A stretch of DNA of 64,000 nucleotides from Brevundimonas fluminis (GCF_003934285.1 NZ_RQWJ01000003.1:554501-618500); one strand, 5' to 3'; positions 17,843-27,625 are shown, counted from the first letter of the stretch. Made by a program: numbers and translations. Notes: generated by a model not told the origin, from the sequence alone.

Positions 17843-18691
17843 TCACCATTCTTGATCCCATTGGAACGCCGGATCAATCCAGTCGCCCAGTCGCCCGTCG
17901 GGTCGCGCCAGCGCGTGGATGCGGTCCATCTCCTCGTCCGAGAGCGCGAAGTCGAAGACGTCGAAGCTCTCGGCCGCGCGGCTTTCCTTCGTCGTGCGCG
18001 GGATGGCGATCACGCCCTGCTGGATCAGCCAGCGAAGCGTCACCTGCGCCGCCGTCTTGCCGTGCGCCCGGCCGATTTCGATAAGCGTGGAGTCCTGCGC
18101 CACCTTCCCCTGCGCCAGCGGCGACCAGGCCGTGATCGACGACCCCAGCGCCTTCGCCGTCTCCAGCAGCCGCGACAGCTTCAGGTAGGGATGGTACTCG
18201 ACCTGGTTGGTCACCAGCCTCGCCTCGGAAAGCGACTGCGCCCGCCGCCATTCGGAGGAGGGGAAGTTCGACAGGCCGATCGTCCGGGTCAGACCCCGCG
18301 CCTTCGCCTCGTTCAGCGCGCCCAGCGTCTCCTCCCACGCCGGCTGCGGCTTCGGCCAGTGCAGCAGCAGCAGGTCCGGCGTCGTGCCCAGCGCCGCGGC
18401 CGACTCCTCGGCCTGCCTCAGCAGGTCGTCCCGTTCGAAATGCGCCACCCAGATCTTGGTGGTGAGCCAGATCTCGTCGCGGGTCGCCACGCCCTCGTCG
18501 ATCGCGTCCTGCAGGCCCTGACCGACGGCGGCCTCGTTCTCATAGATCCAGGCCGTGTCGATGTGGCGGTAGCCGATGCGCAGCGCCTCTCGGACCATCC
18601 GCCGGGCGTCCTCGGGCGTCAGGTTCCAGGTGCCGAAGCCCAGCAGGGGAATGGCGTGGCCGTCGACGGTCACGGTGGGCTGGTCTGTCAT
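17843..18691 (-). CDS. Aldo/keto reductase
   Basis: This 282-residue protein is a cytoplasmic NADPH-dependent aldo/keto reductase of the 2,5-diketo-gluconate reductase type. The catalytic tetrad is visible: Asp and Tyr in DTAWIYENEAAVG, Lys in LTTKIWVAHF and His in LLLLHWPKP. The cofactor region includes AIPRTTKESR. The start at MTDQPTVTVDG is preferred because the upstream extension has no homologous character. The substrate is not predictable. Confidence 0.9.
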   Translation of the reverse strand: MTDQPTVTVDGHAIPLLGFGTWNLTPEDARRMVREALRIGYRHIDTAWIYENEAAVGQGLQDAIDEGVATRDEIWLTTKIWVAHFERDDLLRQAEESAAALGTTPDLLLLHWPKPQPAWEETLGALNEAKARGLTRTIGLSNFPSSEWRRAQSLSEARLVTNQVEYHPYLKLSRLLETAKALGSSITAWSPLAQGKVAQDSTLIEIGRAHGKTAAQVTLRWLIQQGVIAIPRTTKESRAAESFDVFDFALSDEEMDRIHALARPDGRLGDWIDPAFQWDQEW

Positions 18692-18747
18692 GGGGCGGCT
18701 CCTGCGCGGCGAGGGGGACGCCTCAGGTGGGGCCTCGCCGCGCCGGA

Positions 18748-19095
18748 TCAACCGCCGGCCATCTCCGGATGCGCCTTCCTCAGCGCCGCCGGGGCAACCT
18801 TGCGCCAGCGCGCCTTCAGCTCGGGCTCCAGCCAAGCCCGGTCCACGCCGCCGATGCGGATCAGCACGTAGGAATAGGCCCGGTAGCGGTCGGTCAGGTG
18901 AAAGACATCCGGCTCCATCTCCACCAGCATGTCCCGCCGCGCGCGGTCGCCGACGTCCAGCGCCAGACTGTCGTCCTCGGCCCTCAGCCGCGTGAAGAAC
19001 TTGGCGGCGATCCGCCAGCAGGGCGCGCCGTACGCCGTGCTCCGCTCCGCCCCCGGCAGGGCCATCACCAGCGCGTCGATCTCATCGCCCGTCAT
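18748..19095 (-). CDS. MmcQ/YjbR family protein
   Basis: This 115-residue protein fits the MmcQ/YjbR (double-wing-motif) family: an N-terminal helical segment ALPGAERSTAYGAPCWRI, the FFTRLR strand, and a C-terminal LDRAYLE-like VDRAWLEPELKARWRKVAP. Members are small soluble proteins proposed to bind DNA, with no firm role. It lies between exbD and the aldo/keto reductase, all on the minus strand. Confidence 0.8.
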   Translation of the reverse strand: MTGDEIDALVMALPGAERSTAYGAPCWRIAAKFFTRLRAEDDSLALDVGDRARRDMLVEMEPDVFHLTDRYRAYSYVLIRIGGVDRAWLEPELKARWRKVAPAALRKAHPEMAGG

Positions 19096-19112
19096 GCCGG
19101 ACTCCGGTCATG

Positions 19113-19141
19113 AAAAAGGCCGCCCCCCTGCGGGGGCGGCC
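19113..19141 (-). terminator. Intrinsic terminator after exbD
   Basis: Read on the minus strand there is a perfect 10-bp GC stem (GGCCGCCCCC with GGGGGCGGCC) closing a 4-base loop and followed by a run of five T. It lies just after the exbD stop and should end its transcript before the MmcQ/YjbR gene. Confidence 0.85.
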
Positions 19142-19167
19142 CTGTTCTCCCGGGCGGGCGCCCGAAA

Positions 19168-19614
<447 letters not shown>

Positions 19615-19737
19615 GTCGAGCCCCAATCGGGGCGTGCTGAAACTTCCGGACGGCTTTGGCCGACCCGGCGCCGCTTGTAAAGCGGTCTCGGGCGTCGAAC
19701 GGTTCCGCCCGGCGCGAATACGCCGAAACGGCGAAAA

Positions 19738-20355
19738 TCAGCCGCGCGCCAGGCGCAGGAACCGGTCCTTCAGGGCCGCGTCGTCCTTGAAGACGCCAGT
19801 GAACCGCGTGGTGATGGTCGAAACGTGGCGGTGGTGCACGCCCCGCGTCGTCATGCACTGGTGCTCGGCGTCGATCAGGATGGCCACGCCCTGCGGCGCC
19901 AGATGGCGCTCGATCGCCTCGGCGATCTGATTCGTCAGCACCTCCTGCGTCTGCAGGCGCCTGGAGAAGATCTCCACCACCCGCGCCAGCTTGGAGATGC
20001 CGACCACCTTCTCGTTCGGCACATAGGCGACGTAGGCCTTGCCCAGGAACGGCGCCATGTGGTGCTCGCAGTGGCTCTCCACCTCGATCTCGCGCAGCAG
20101 GACCATGTCGTCATAGCCCTGCACGTCCTCGAAGGTGCGGCTCAGCTCCTTGCCCGGATCGGCGTCATAGCCCTCGAACCATTCGGCATAGGCGTCGACC
20201 ACGCGCTGGGGCGTGTCCTTCAGTCCCTCGCGGTCGGGATCGTCGCCCGCCCAGGCCAGCAGGGTCCGGACGGCCTTCAGGGCCTCCTCGCGGCTGGGGC
20301 GGGTCGCGGAGTCGTTGACGCTCACCAGGGCGGGGACGACGGGGCTGGAGGTCAT
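19738..20355 (-). CDS. folE: GTP cyclohydrolase I
   Basis: This 205-residue enzyme converts GTP to 7,8-dihydroneopterin triphosphate, the first step of folate synthesis. The zinc and catalytic residues are present in [13 protein letters not shown] and the later [10 protein letters not shown], and [18 protein letters not shown] is the typical helix. Length and start match the family. It is divergent from cysS. Confidence 0.95.
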   Translation of the reverse strand: MTSSPVVPALVSVNDSATRPSREEALKAVRTLLAWAGDDPDREGLKDTPQRVVDAYAEWFEGYDADPGKELSRTFEDVQGYDDMVLLREIEVESHCEHHMAPFLGKAYVAYVPNEKVVGISKLARVVEIFSRRLQTQEVLTNQIAEAIERHLAPQGVAILIDAEHQCMTTRGVHHRHVSTITTRFTGVFKDDAALKDRFLRLARG

Positions 20356-20520
20356 GGATCGTGTTCAGCGGCCTAGTGGCGCCGGGACGAAGGCCCCGGA
20401 AATTGACGCGTGCCGCGCTCCCTCAAAGAAGACGCCGCCGACCTATCGGCAAGCGGCGCTTGACCGCTATATGGGCGACCCCCTCGGTCCTGCAAGAAAA
20501 CCCACGAACGTCGCAACAAT

Positions 20521-21927
20521 ATGTCGCTGGTCCTGTACGACACCCTGCATCGCGAAAAGCGCGTCTTCGAACCGCGCGACCCGAACCGGGTGACGCTCTA
20601 CGTCTGCGGCCCGACGGTCTATGACCACGCCCACATCGGCAACGCCCGCCCGCCGGTGGTTTTCGACGTGCTGGTCCGCCTGCTGCGCCGTGAGTACGGG
20701 GCCGACAAGGTGATCTACGCCCGCAACGTCACGGACGTCGACGACAAGATCAACCAGCGCGCCGCCGCTCTCGGCGTCCCGATCGGCGAGATCACGGCGA
20801 AGTACGAGGCGCACTATCTCGAGGACATGGCGCGCCTGAACGTCGCCCCGCCGGACCTTGCCCCGCACGTCACCGACCACATGGACGCGATCGTGAGGCA
20901 GATCGCCGCCATCGTCGACGCCGGCTGCGCCTACGCCGCCGAGGGCCACGTCCTGTTCGACGTCTCCAGCTATTCGGAATACGGCCGTCTGTCGGGCCGC
21001 AACCTCGACGACATGATCGCCGGCGCGCGCGTCGAGGTCGCGCCCTACAAGAAGAACCCCCACGACTTCGTCCTGTGGAAGCCGTCGAAAGAGGCCGAGC
21101 CGTCCTGGCCCAGCCCGTGGGGCGACGGCCGCCCCGGCTGGCACATCGAATGCTCGGCCATGATCGAGGAGAACCTGGGTCTGCCGATCGACGTCCACGG
21201 CGGCGGCATCGACCTCGTCTTCCCGCACCATGAGAACGAGATCGCCCAGGGCGTCTGCGCCCACGGGCACGCCCATGGCCCCGACGCGCACGACCAGTAC
21301 GCCCGGTACTGGATGCACAATGGCTTCCTGACCGTGGACGCCGAGAAGATGTCCAAGTCGATCGGCAACGTCCTGCTGCTGCACGACCTGGTGCGGTCGA
21401 TCCCGGGCGAGGTCGTGCGCTGGGCTTTGCTGTCCGCCCACTACCGTCAGCCTCTGGACTGGAACCAGTCATTGCTGGACCAGTCGAAGAAGAACCTCGA
21501 CCGCCTCTACGGCGCCTTGCATCGCGCCGCGGCCGTCGAGGCGGACGGCGACGAACCGCCGGCTGACTTCCTGAAGTCCATCCAGGACGACCTGAACACA
21601 CCCGGCGCCATGTCGACCCTGTTCGCCCTGTCCAGCGAGATCGAGCGCGGCATGACCTCGGGCGATCACGCGGCCGTCGCCGCCGCCAAGGGCCGGCTGA
21701 TGGCCGCCGCCGACCTGCTGGGCGTCCTGCAATCCGATCCCGCCGCCTGGCTGGAAGGGGAGGTCGACGACGCCCTGCGCGCGGAGGTGGAGCAGCTGCT
21801 GCGGGACCGCGCCACGGCCCGCGCGGCCCGGGACTGGCCCGCCGCCGACCGCATCCGCGATCGCCTGAACGCCCTGAACGTCGTCGTCATGGACGGCCCC
21901 GACGGCGCGACCTGGCGGATGAAGTAG
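20521..21927 (+). CDS. cysS: Cysteinyl-tRNA synthetase
   Basis: This 468-residue class I aminoacyl-tRNA synthetase charges tRNA-Cys. The HIGH-like motif is HIGN in VYDHAHIGNARP, the KMSKS motif is intact in AEKMSKSIGN, and zinc ligands are seen in YVCGPTVY, GWHIECSAM and FPHHENE. The upstream region lacks a strong Shine-Dalgarno, but the ATG fits the family N-terminus. Confidence 0.96.
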   Translation: MSLVLYDTLHREKRVFEPRDPNRVTLYVCGPTVYDHAHIGNARPPVVFDVLVRLLRREYGADKVIYARNVTDVDDKINQRAAALGVPIGEITAKYEAHYLEDMARLNVAPPDLAPHVTDHMDAIVRQIAAIVDAGCAYAAEGHVLFDVSSYSEYGRLSGRNLDDMIAGARVEVAPYKKNPHDFVLWKPSKEAEPSWPSPWGDGRPGWHIECSAMIEENLGLPIDVHGGGIDLVFPHHENEIAQGVCAHGHAHGPDAHDQYARYWMHNGFLTVDAEKMSKSIGNVLLLHDLVRSIPGEVVRWALLSAHYRQPLDWNQSLLDQSKKNLDRLYGALHRAAAVEADGDEPPADFLKSIQDDLNTPGAMSTLFALSSEIERGMTSGDHAAVAAAKGRLMAAADLLGVLQSDPAAWLEGEVDDALRAEVEQLLRDRATARAARDWPAADRIRDRLNALNVVVMDGPDGATWRMK

Positions 21928-22022
21928 GACGTGATCCTCTCCCTCCTCCTCAGGGGAGGGCGGCGGTCATGCCGGTTCACGGGAAGGACCGGGTCCGGGG
22001 CCGGGGTTCGCAAGTCTCCCGC

Positions 22023-22191
22023 CCGCCCGCCGAAGGCGCGTCCGTCAGTCGCGAAGCAGCGGCCCCATGCGGTGACCTGCGGGTCGTTCCGGACGGCTTT
22101 CGATCAGACGGACCGCGCGGAGCGTCACGCGAAGCCGAAACGGTGAACCCACACAGCATCCGGGCTCCGCGCCCGGCGCTCCGCCCGCCCT
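22023..22191. repeat. Dispersed intergenic repeat, copy A
   Basis: This copy shares ordered blocks with a second copy at 57858-58002: a 16-base block with one mismatch at 22023-22038, the block GCGCGGAGCGTC at 22115-22126, CGAAACGGT at 22136-22144 and a fully identical 21-base block at 22171-22191. The last block begins the right arm of a hairpin (CCGGGC/GCCCGG) whose 5-base loop differs from that of copy B while the stem is kept. Confidence 0.7.
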
Positions 22192-22319
22192 TTACAACTC
22201 CGTCGTCACGCGGCGGAGGGCTCGGCAACTCTCTTCGCCCGGACGGCTCTTGGCGGCTCCCCTGGGCGTCCCGGTTCTGAAACGTGGTGCGAAAGGGATT
22301 TCAATCCCGACGCGCCCCC

Positions 22320-22472
22320 ATGGCGGCGCCTGAAGACCCCGGGGAACTGCAGCGTCTGATGGCCCTGTTTCACGAGAGATTGGACGCCATCCGTCTGGTC
22401 CTCGAGACCAAACGGCGCAAGGGATGGTGCTACGATCCCTGCCGGCCCGGCGTCGGCTCCGATCCCACATGA
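22320..22472 (+). CDS. Possible small protein of 50 residues
   Basis: The frame starts MAAPEDPGELQRLMALFHER and ends with a Cys/Pro-rich tail GWCYDPCRPG. It has a predicted helix and G/C-rich third codon positions like neighbouring genes, but no good ribosome binding site and no recognised family. It lies 75 bases upstream of the M28 peptidase. It may be a chance frame. Confidence 0.3.
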   Translation: MAAPEDPGELQRLMALFHERLDAIRLVLETKRRKGWCYDPCRPGVGSDPT

Positions 22473-22547
22473 CGAAAACGTAACCTGCGCGGTCTCGCGC
22501 CCCCGCTAAGGTCCGCGCCGACGAAACCCGCCCCCCGGAGCCCCTGC

Positions 22548-24191
22548 ATGACCTCCCGCCTTCTCGCCGGCGTCGCCTCGCTCAGCCTTCTTTTCGGCGC
22601 CGCCTGCGCCACGGCGCCCGAGCCCGCGCCGCAGCCGCAAATCTCGGCCCAGCGCCTGTCCGACGGAATTCGCACCATCTCTGCGGACGAATTTCAGGGC
22701 CGCTATCCCGGCACGGAGGGTGAGCGGATGACCCTGGCCTGGCTGCAGGCGCAGTACGAGGCCATGGGCCTGCAGCCCGGCGGTCCGAACGGCGAATGGC
22801 TGCAGCGCGTCGAGCTGAAGCGCTACACTCCCGACGGCGCCGCGACGGTCAGCTGGACCGGCCCCGACGGCGCGACCCACGCGCTTGAGCCGGGCAAGGA
22901 CATCCTGATCCGCGCCGCCACCAACGACGGCCGCGCGAACGTCCAGGGCGCGGGCCTGGTGTTCGCCGGCTACGGCATCGACGCGCCGGAAAGGAACTGG
23001 AACGACTACGGAAACCTCGACGTCCGCGGCAAGGTCGTCATCGTCATGGCCGGCGAGCCGAACGGCGAGGTCTTCAACGGCCAGTACACGACCCACCACG
23101 CCTCCACCTCGGCCAAGGCCGACCAGGCCTTCCGCCGGGGCGCCGTCGGCCTGATCATGCTGAACCCGGTCTCCGCCACGGACTCCGCCTGGACCGGCGC
23201 GGCGCGCCGCAACGCCAGCCAGCGCACCTTCACCCCGGGCGCCGCGGATCTGGAGTTCACGGGCTCCATCAACATGGACACCGCGCACGCCATGGCCATG
23301 GCCGCCGGCCTGGATCACGCCGCGTTCGCCAGCTACGGCTCCGGTTCGTTCCGGGCGGTGGAACTGCCGGGCGTGAAGCTGAACGTCCAGGCCGCCGAGA
23401 CCATCAACACCCTCGTCACCCATAATCTGCTGGCGAAGATCGAGGGAACCGAGCGCCCGGACGAGGTCATCGTCTATTCGGCCCACTGGGATCACGTCGG
23501 CGGCGCCGCCCAGCACCCGGACGCCGAGGGTGAGGACAAGATCTGGAACGGCGCCTGGGACAACGCCTCGGGCACCGTCGGCGTGGTCGAGGTGGCCCGC
23601 GCCTTCGCGGCCGGCCCGCGCCCGGAACGCACCGTCGTCTTCGCCCACATGGCGGCCGAGGAGATGGGCCTGCTGGGCGCCTACGCCTATGCGGACGACC
23701 CGGTCTATCCTCTGGAGAAGACGGTCGCCGACCTCAACATTGACATGCTGCCGCTGTCGCCGCCGACCCGCGACGTCGCCATCTTCGGCAAGGGCCAGAA
23801 CGACCTCGAGGACCGTCTGGCCGTGCTGGCCGCGGCCGAGGGCCGCTACGTCACCGACGATCGCCAGCCGGAGCAGGGCTTCTACTATCGCTCCGACCAC
23901 TTCCCCTTCGCCCGCGCGGGCGTGCCGGCCCTGATGCCGTGGCACGGCGTCGACTGGGACGAGGGCGGGATCGCCGCGGGCCGCGCGGCCTGGGACGCCA
24001 AGTTCGAGGCGGATTATCACCAGCCGTCGGACGAATGGTCGCCCAACCTCGATTTCCGCTCGGCGGTCGAGAACCTCGAGCTGCTCTATCGCCTCGGTTT
24101 CGACCTGGCGAACTCGACCGACTGGCCGGGCTGGAAGCCGACGTCCGAGTTCGGCGCCGTCCGCGCCCGCACCGACGCGGCGCGCCAATGA
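22548..24191 (+). CDS. Exported M28 family zinc peptidase (lipoprotein)
   Basis: This 547-residue protein has a lipoprotein signal (SLLFGAAC lipobox near residue 20) and an M28 aminopeptidase domain. Metal and catalytic residues are in VYSAHWDHVG, GAWDNASGT, AAEEMGLLG (catalytic and metal Glu) and NIDMLPL, with a late SDHFPFARAGVPALM. Residues 100-260 form a PA-like insert typical of these enzymes. It likely trims N-terminal residues from peptides in the periplasm. A RidA gene follows with a 4-base overlap. Confidence 0.9.
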   Translation: MTSRLLAGVASLSLLFGAACATAPEPAPQPQISAQRLSDGIRTISADEFQGRYPGTEGERMTLAWLQAQYEAMGLQPGGPNGEWLQRVELKRYTPDGAATVSWTGPDGATHALEPGKDILIRAATNDGRANVQGAGLVFAGYGIDAPERNWNDYGNLDVRGKVVIVMAGEPNGEVFNGQYTTHHASTSAKADQAFRRGAVGLIMLNPVSATDSAWTGAARRNASQRTFTPGAADLEFTGSINMDTAHAMAMAAGLDHAAFASYGSGSFRAVELPGVKLNVQAAETINTLVTHNLLAKIEGTERPDEVIVYSAHWDHVGGAAQHPDAEGEDKIWNGAWDNASGTVGVVEVARAFAAGPRPERTVVFAHMAAEEMGLLGAYAYADDPVYPLEKTVADLNIDMLPLSPPTRDVAIFGKGQNDLEDRLAVLAAAEGRYVTDDRQPEQGFYYRSDHFPFARAGVPALMPWHGVDWDEGGIAAGRAAWDAKFEADYHQPSDEWSPNLDFRSAVENLELLYRLGFDLANSTDWPGWKPTSEFGAVRARTDAARQ

Positions 24192-24577
24192 GCCTGACCC
24201 TTCGACCCCTGACCGGCGACGGCTCGCCGCCGGTCCAGGGGTCGTATCCGCAGGCCGTCGAGGTGACCGGCGCGACCCGTTGGCTCTTCGTCTCCGGTCA
24301 GGTGCCGACCCGGCCCGACGGCGGCCTCGCCGACGACTTCCGCGGCCAGTGCGAGCAGGTGTGGGACAATCTGGAGACCCAGCTGCGCGCCGCGGGCATG
24401 ACGCTGGACAACCTCGTCAAGGTCACGACCTTCCTCGCCCGCCGCGAGGACGCCCACCTGAACCGCGCCGTCCGCCTCGACCGCCTGCAGGGCCGCCAGC
24501 CCGCCCTGACCGTCATCGTCACCGGCATCTTCGACGAAAGCTGGCTGGTCGAGATCGAGGCCGTGGCCGCCGACTAG
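24188..24577 (+). CDS. RidA (YjgF/YER057c/UK114) family protein
   Basis: This 129-residue protein matches RidA-type enamine/imine deaminases: VEVTGATRWLFVSGQVP, DFRGQCEQVWDNLETQLRAAG, LDNLVKVTTFL and the C-terminal ESWLVEIEAVA. The catalytic Arg of classical RidA (R-x-C-V) is replaced here by other residues, so it may belong to a non-deaminase subgroup. The ATG overlaps the peptidase stop by four bases, suggesting co-translation. Confidence 0.85.
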   Translation: MSLTLRPLTGDGSPPVQGSYPQAVEVTGATRWLFVSGQVPTRPDGGLADDFRGQCEQVWDNLETQLRAAGMTLDNLVKVTTFLARREDAHLNRAVRLDRLQGRQPALTVIVTGIFDESWLVEIEAVAAD

Positions 24578-25497
24578 AGCAGGGCCAGCAGGTCGCCCAG
24601 CACGCTGTCCGTCGTCGGCTCGCGGCCGGCGCCCGGGCCGGTGCAGCTGAAGATTCGTCCGTCGGCGCAAGTGACCCTCAAGGCGTTGGTCTCGCCCGGC
24701 AGATCGGCGAACAGCGGATCGTGGTCGACGTCGACCAGCCGCACCGACGCCGCGTCCGGCGCCGCCCGCGCCAGCTGCCGCACGGCGCCGCCCGGCGTGA
24801 ACGCCGCCGTCAGCGGCTGCACCACGCCCGGCCTCGGCCCCTGCGGACCGAACGCCTCGGCCGCCAGGATGGCCAGCTTCGCCGCCGCGTCCCGGCCCGA
24901 CAGGTCGGCCGACGGATCCGCCTCCGCGAGGCCGAGCGCCTGCGCCTCCGCCACCGCCGCCGCGAACGGCGCGCCTTGCGCCAGCCGGTTCAGCAGGAAG
25001 TTCACCGTCCCGTTCAGCACCGCCTCAATCGCCACGATCGGCGCGTGCGCCCGCGCCGCCCGGACCGTCTCGATCATCGGCGCTCCGCCGCCCACGCACG
25101 CCGCGATGCCCAGCCGCACGCCCGAACGATGCGCCTGCCGCGCCAGCGGGAACAGGTCCTCGACCACCGCCTGCTTGTTCGCCGACGCCACGTGCACGCC
25201 GCGCGACAGCGCCGCCCGCGTCAGCGCCAGCCCCGTCGACGGGTCGGACAGCGCGTCCACCAGCACGTCCGGCTCCCGCGCCAGCAGCGCCGCGGGATCG
25301 GTCACCAGCAGACGCGCGTCGGGCGCCGGGTCGCGCGGCTTGCCCGCGTCCCTGACGAGCACCCCCACCACCTCGAACCGGGCGTCCCCGCCCAAGCGCT
25401 TCAGCACACCGCCGCCCACCACGCCGCATCCCGCCAGCGCCACCCGCAGCGGCCGCGTGCTCGTCGCGAGGCCGCGCTCCAGTTCCAGCAGACCCAT
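24574..25497 (-). CDS. hom: Homoserine dehydrogenase without ACT domain
   Basis: This 307-residue enzyme reduces aspartate semialdehyde to homoserine. The nucleotide loop is AGCGVVGGGV, the catalytic Lys is in ASANKQAV, and LNGTVNFLLNRL and DPSADLSGRDAAAKLAIL are family hallmarks. Typical bacterial enzymes are about 430 residues with a C-terminal ACT domain for threonine control; here the protein ends after the catalytic domain. It is the last gene of the riboswitch-controlled metX-metB-hom operon, with an ATGA overlap to metB. It is probably dedicated to methionine synthesis. Confidence 0.9.
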   Translation of the reverse strand: MGLLELERGLATSTRPLRVALAGCGVVGGGVLKRLGGDARFEVVGVLVRDAGKPRDPAPDARLLVTDPAALLAREPDVLVDALSDPSTGLALTRAALSRGVHVASANKQAVVEDLFPLARQAHRSGVRLGIAACVGGGAPMIETVRAARAHAPIVAIEAVLNGTVNFLLNRLAQGAPFAAAVAEAQALGLAEADPSADLSGRDAAAKLAILAAEAFGPQGPRPGVVQPLTAAFTPGGAVRQLARAAPDAASVRLVDVDHDPLFADLPGETNALRVTCADGRIFSCTGPGAGREPTTDSVLGDLLALL

Positions 25498-26672
25498 CAC
25501 GCCGCCTCCGCCAGCTTCAGCGCGGCCACCGCCCGCAGCCCGCGCTCCAGGTCGGCCCACAGGTCGTCGAGATGCTCCAGCCCGACCGACAGCCGGATCA
25601 GGCCGTCGCCGATCCCCGCCGTCTTGCGCGCTTCGGGGGTCATGGCGGCATGGGTCATCAGGGCCGGATGGGCGATCAGGCTCTCCACCCCGCCCAGCGA
25701 CTCCGCCAGGGTGAACACCCCCAGCGGCTCGACGAACGCCCGCACCGCCGCGATGCCGCCCTCCAGCTCCACGCTCAGCATGGAGCCGAACCCTTTCTGC
25801 TGCCGCGCCGCCAGCGCGTGCCCCGGATGGCTCTCCAGCCCCGGATGGTGCGCCGCCTTCACCCCCGGCGCGCGCTCCAGCCGCCGGGCGATCTCCAGCG
25901 CGCTCGCCTGCTGCCGCTCGACCCGCACGAACAGGGTGCGCAACCCCCGCAGCGTCAGCCAGGCGTCGAACGGGGCGCCCGTCACGCCCGTCGCATTGGC
26001 CCACCAGGCCGTCTCGGCGTGCACCTCGGCGTCCGCGCTGATCACCGCGCCGCCGACCACGTCGGAATGGCCGTTCACGAACTTGGTCGTCGAATGCACC
26101 ACCACGTCGGCGCCCAGGGCGATCGGGGTCTGCAGCGCGGGCGACAGGAAGGTGTTGTCCACCACCGACCGCGCGCCGACCGCCCGGGCGCGGCGACAGA
26201 TGTCGGCGACGTCGACGATCCTCATCAGCGGATTGGACGGCGTCTCGATCAGCACCAGTTTCGGCCTAAGCGCGAAGGCCCGGTCCAGCGCCTCCGGATC
26301 GCCCTGGTCGACGAAGGCCAGGTCGAAATGGCCCTTTCGCGCCCGCGCCGACAGCAGCCGGTGAGTGCCGCCGTACAGATCGTGCGGCGCGACCAGCAGG
26401 TCGCCGGGGTTCAGCGGGCTCAGCGCCAGATCCAGCGCCGCCATGCCGCTGGACGTCACCACGCAGCCGGCTCCGCCCTCCAGCTCGGCCAGCGCCCCGG
26501 CCAGCAGGTCGCGCGTCGGATTGCCCGAGCGCGTGTAATCGTGCGCCCGCTTCCCATCCAGGCCGTCGAAGCTGAAATTGGCCGACAGGCAGATCGGCGG
26601 AATGACCGCGCCGTGGGCGGCGTCGCTGTCGACGCCCGCGCGGACGCAGGCGGTTTCGGGGGACTGGCTCAT
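25497..26672 (-). CDS. metB: Cystathionine gamma-synthase-type PLP enzyme
   Basis: This 391-residue Cys/Met metabolism PLP enzyme has the Schiff-base Lys at about residue 197 in STTKFVNGHSD, the YTRSGNPTRD motif and ETPSNPLM. It joins an activated homoserine with cysteine (MetB) or sulfide (MetZ type). The substrate preference cannot be fixed from sequence. The start ATG overlaps the metX stop by four bases. It is the middle gene of the methionine operon. Confidence 0.88.
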   Translation of the reverse strand: MSQSPETACVRAGVDSDAAHGAVIPPICLSANFSFDGLDGKRAHDYTRSGNPTRDLLAGALAELEGGAGCVVTSSGMAALDLALSPLNPGDLLVAPHDLYGGTHRLLSARARKGHFDLAFVDQGDPEALDRAFALRPKLVLIETPSNPLMRIVDVADICRRARAVGARSVVDNTFLSPALQTPIALGADVVVHSTTKFVNGHSDVVGGAVISADAEVHAETAWWANATGVTGAPFDAWLTLRGLRTLFVRVERQQASALEIARRLERAPGVKAAHHPGLESHPGHALAARQQKGFGSMLSVELEGGIAAVRAFVEPLGVFTLAESLGGVESLIAHPALMTHAAMTPEARKTAGIGDGLIRLSVGLEHLDDLWADLERGLRAVAALKLAEAA

Positions 26673-27625
26673 GCGGCGAACTCCGGACAGGCGGGGAGGG
26701 GAGACAGGGCGGAACGAAGCGTGCGGCCGACGACCTCCCGCTCCTTCAGAAAGGCGTCGTGGCCGAACACGCTGGGGGCCTCGACGAAACGGCACAGGTT
26801 GGCCGCGCGGCGGGCCAGGTCGCGCAGATCGTCGATCGGGACCAGCCGATCGTCGGTGAAGCCGACCACGGTCAGGGGGCAGGTCACGCGCTGCGGGTCC
26901 ACCGCGTGCCGGTCCAGCGAGTCGCTCAGGGCGATCTGCCGCCGCGCGTCGGCGCCCGACGCATGCGCCTCGCCCCGCGCGATCAGCCAGTCGCACACCG
27001 GATGCGGCGCGCCGATCGCGGCGGGCGCGGGGGCGCCGCCGAAGCGCAGGCCCAGCTCTTCGGTCGTGCGATAGGTCGTCATGGCCAGCTGGCGCGCCAG
27101 ACTCAGCGCCTCGTCCGTGCGGCCGGTCTCCAGACCCAGCTCCAGAATGCGCCGCTGCACGCCGCGCCAGGCCGTCGCGATCGGATGCGCCCGATGCGGG
27201 GCCGAGATCGCCACCAGCCGCCCGATCCGCTCGGGAAACAGCTCGGCGAAGGCCAGCCCCACGCAGCCGCCATAGGAGGCGCCGACGAAGGCGTCCGCGA
27301 TGGGCCGATCCAGCGCGTCCAGCGCCGCCGCGATCGCCCGCGCCTGATCCTGCGTCGTCACGGGCCGGTCGATCCCGGCGCCCGCTTCCGGCAGCCAGTC
27401 GATCGCCAGCACTGCGAAGCGGGCCGCGTCCACCGGAGCGCCGGGCCCGACGGCCCAGTCCCACCAGCCGCGCCGCGCCGCGCCGCTCGCCGGCGCCCGG
27501 TCTGCGGAGATGCCGCCGACCACCACCACCAGCGGGCCTTCCGCCCGTCCCGCCAGCCGGGCGCGCACGCTGCCGCCGCCGGGCAGGGCGACGTCGAAGT
27601 CGTGAATGTCAGAAAGTCTCGCCAA
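26669..27625 (-). CDS. metX: Homoserine O-acyltransferase, MetX type
   Basis: This 318-residue alpha/beta hydrolase-fold enzyme activates homoserine with a succinyl or acetyl group. The nucleophile elbow is GASYGG (Ser117), and the triad is completed by Asp in GFTDDRLVP (about 258/259) and His in FGHDAF (about 289). SADRAPASG near residue 40 resembles the signature of the short MetX group that includes succinyltransferases. The only usable start is TTG at MARLSD, since an in-frame stop lies seven codons upstream. It is the first gene after the SAM riboswitch. Confidence 0.85.
   Translation of the reverse strand: MARLSDIHDFDVALPGGGSVRARLAGRAEGPLVVVVGGISADRAPASGAARRGWWDWAVGPGAPVDAARFAVLAIDWLPEAGAGIDRPVTTQDQARAIAAALDALDRPIADAFVGASYGGCVGLAFAELFPERIGRLVAISAPHRAHPIATAWRGVQRRILELGLETGRTDEALSLARQLAMTTYRTTEELGLRFGGAPAPAAIGAPHPVCDWLIARGEAHASGADARRQIALSDSLDRHAVDPQRVTCPLTVVGFTDDRLVPIDDLRDLARRAANLCRFVEAPSVFGHDAFLKEREVVGRTLRSALSPLPACPEFAA

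Larger units (their letters stand above)
21928..22547. other. Gene-poor intergenic region with one structured repeat
   Basis: This stretch between cysS and the M28 peptidase gene holds no convincing large gene. It contains one copy of a dispersed repeat (see the repeat entry) and a weak 50-codon reading frame near its right end. A short GC hairpin just after cysS lacks a T tract, so it is not a clear terminator. Confidence 0.7.

Noticed and set aside
21930-21962. Hairpin after cysS as terminator
   Set aside because: The stem is short and is not followed by a T tract.
22281-22310. Sequence resembling a tRNA T-arm (GGGATTTCAATCCC)
   Set aside because: No acceptor stem, anticodon arm or CCA partner could be found around it.
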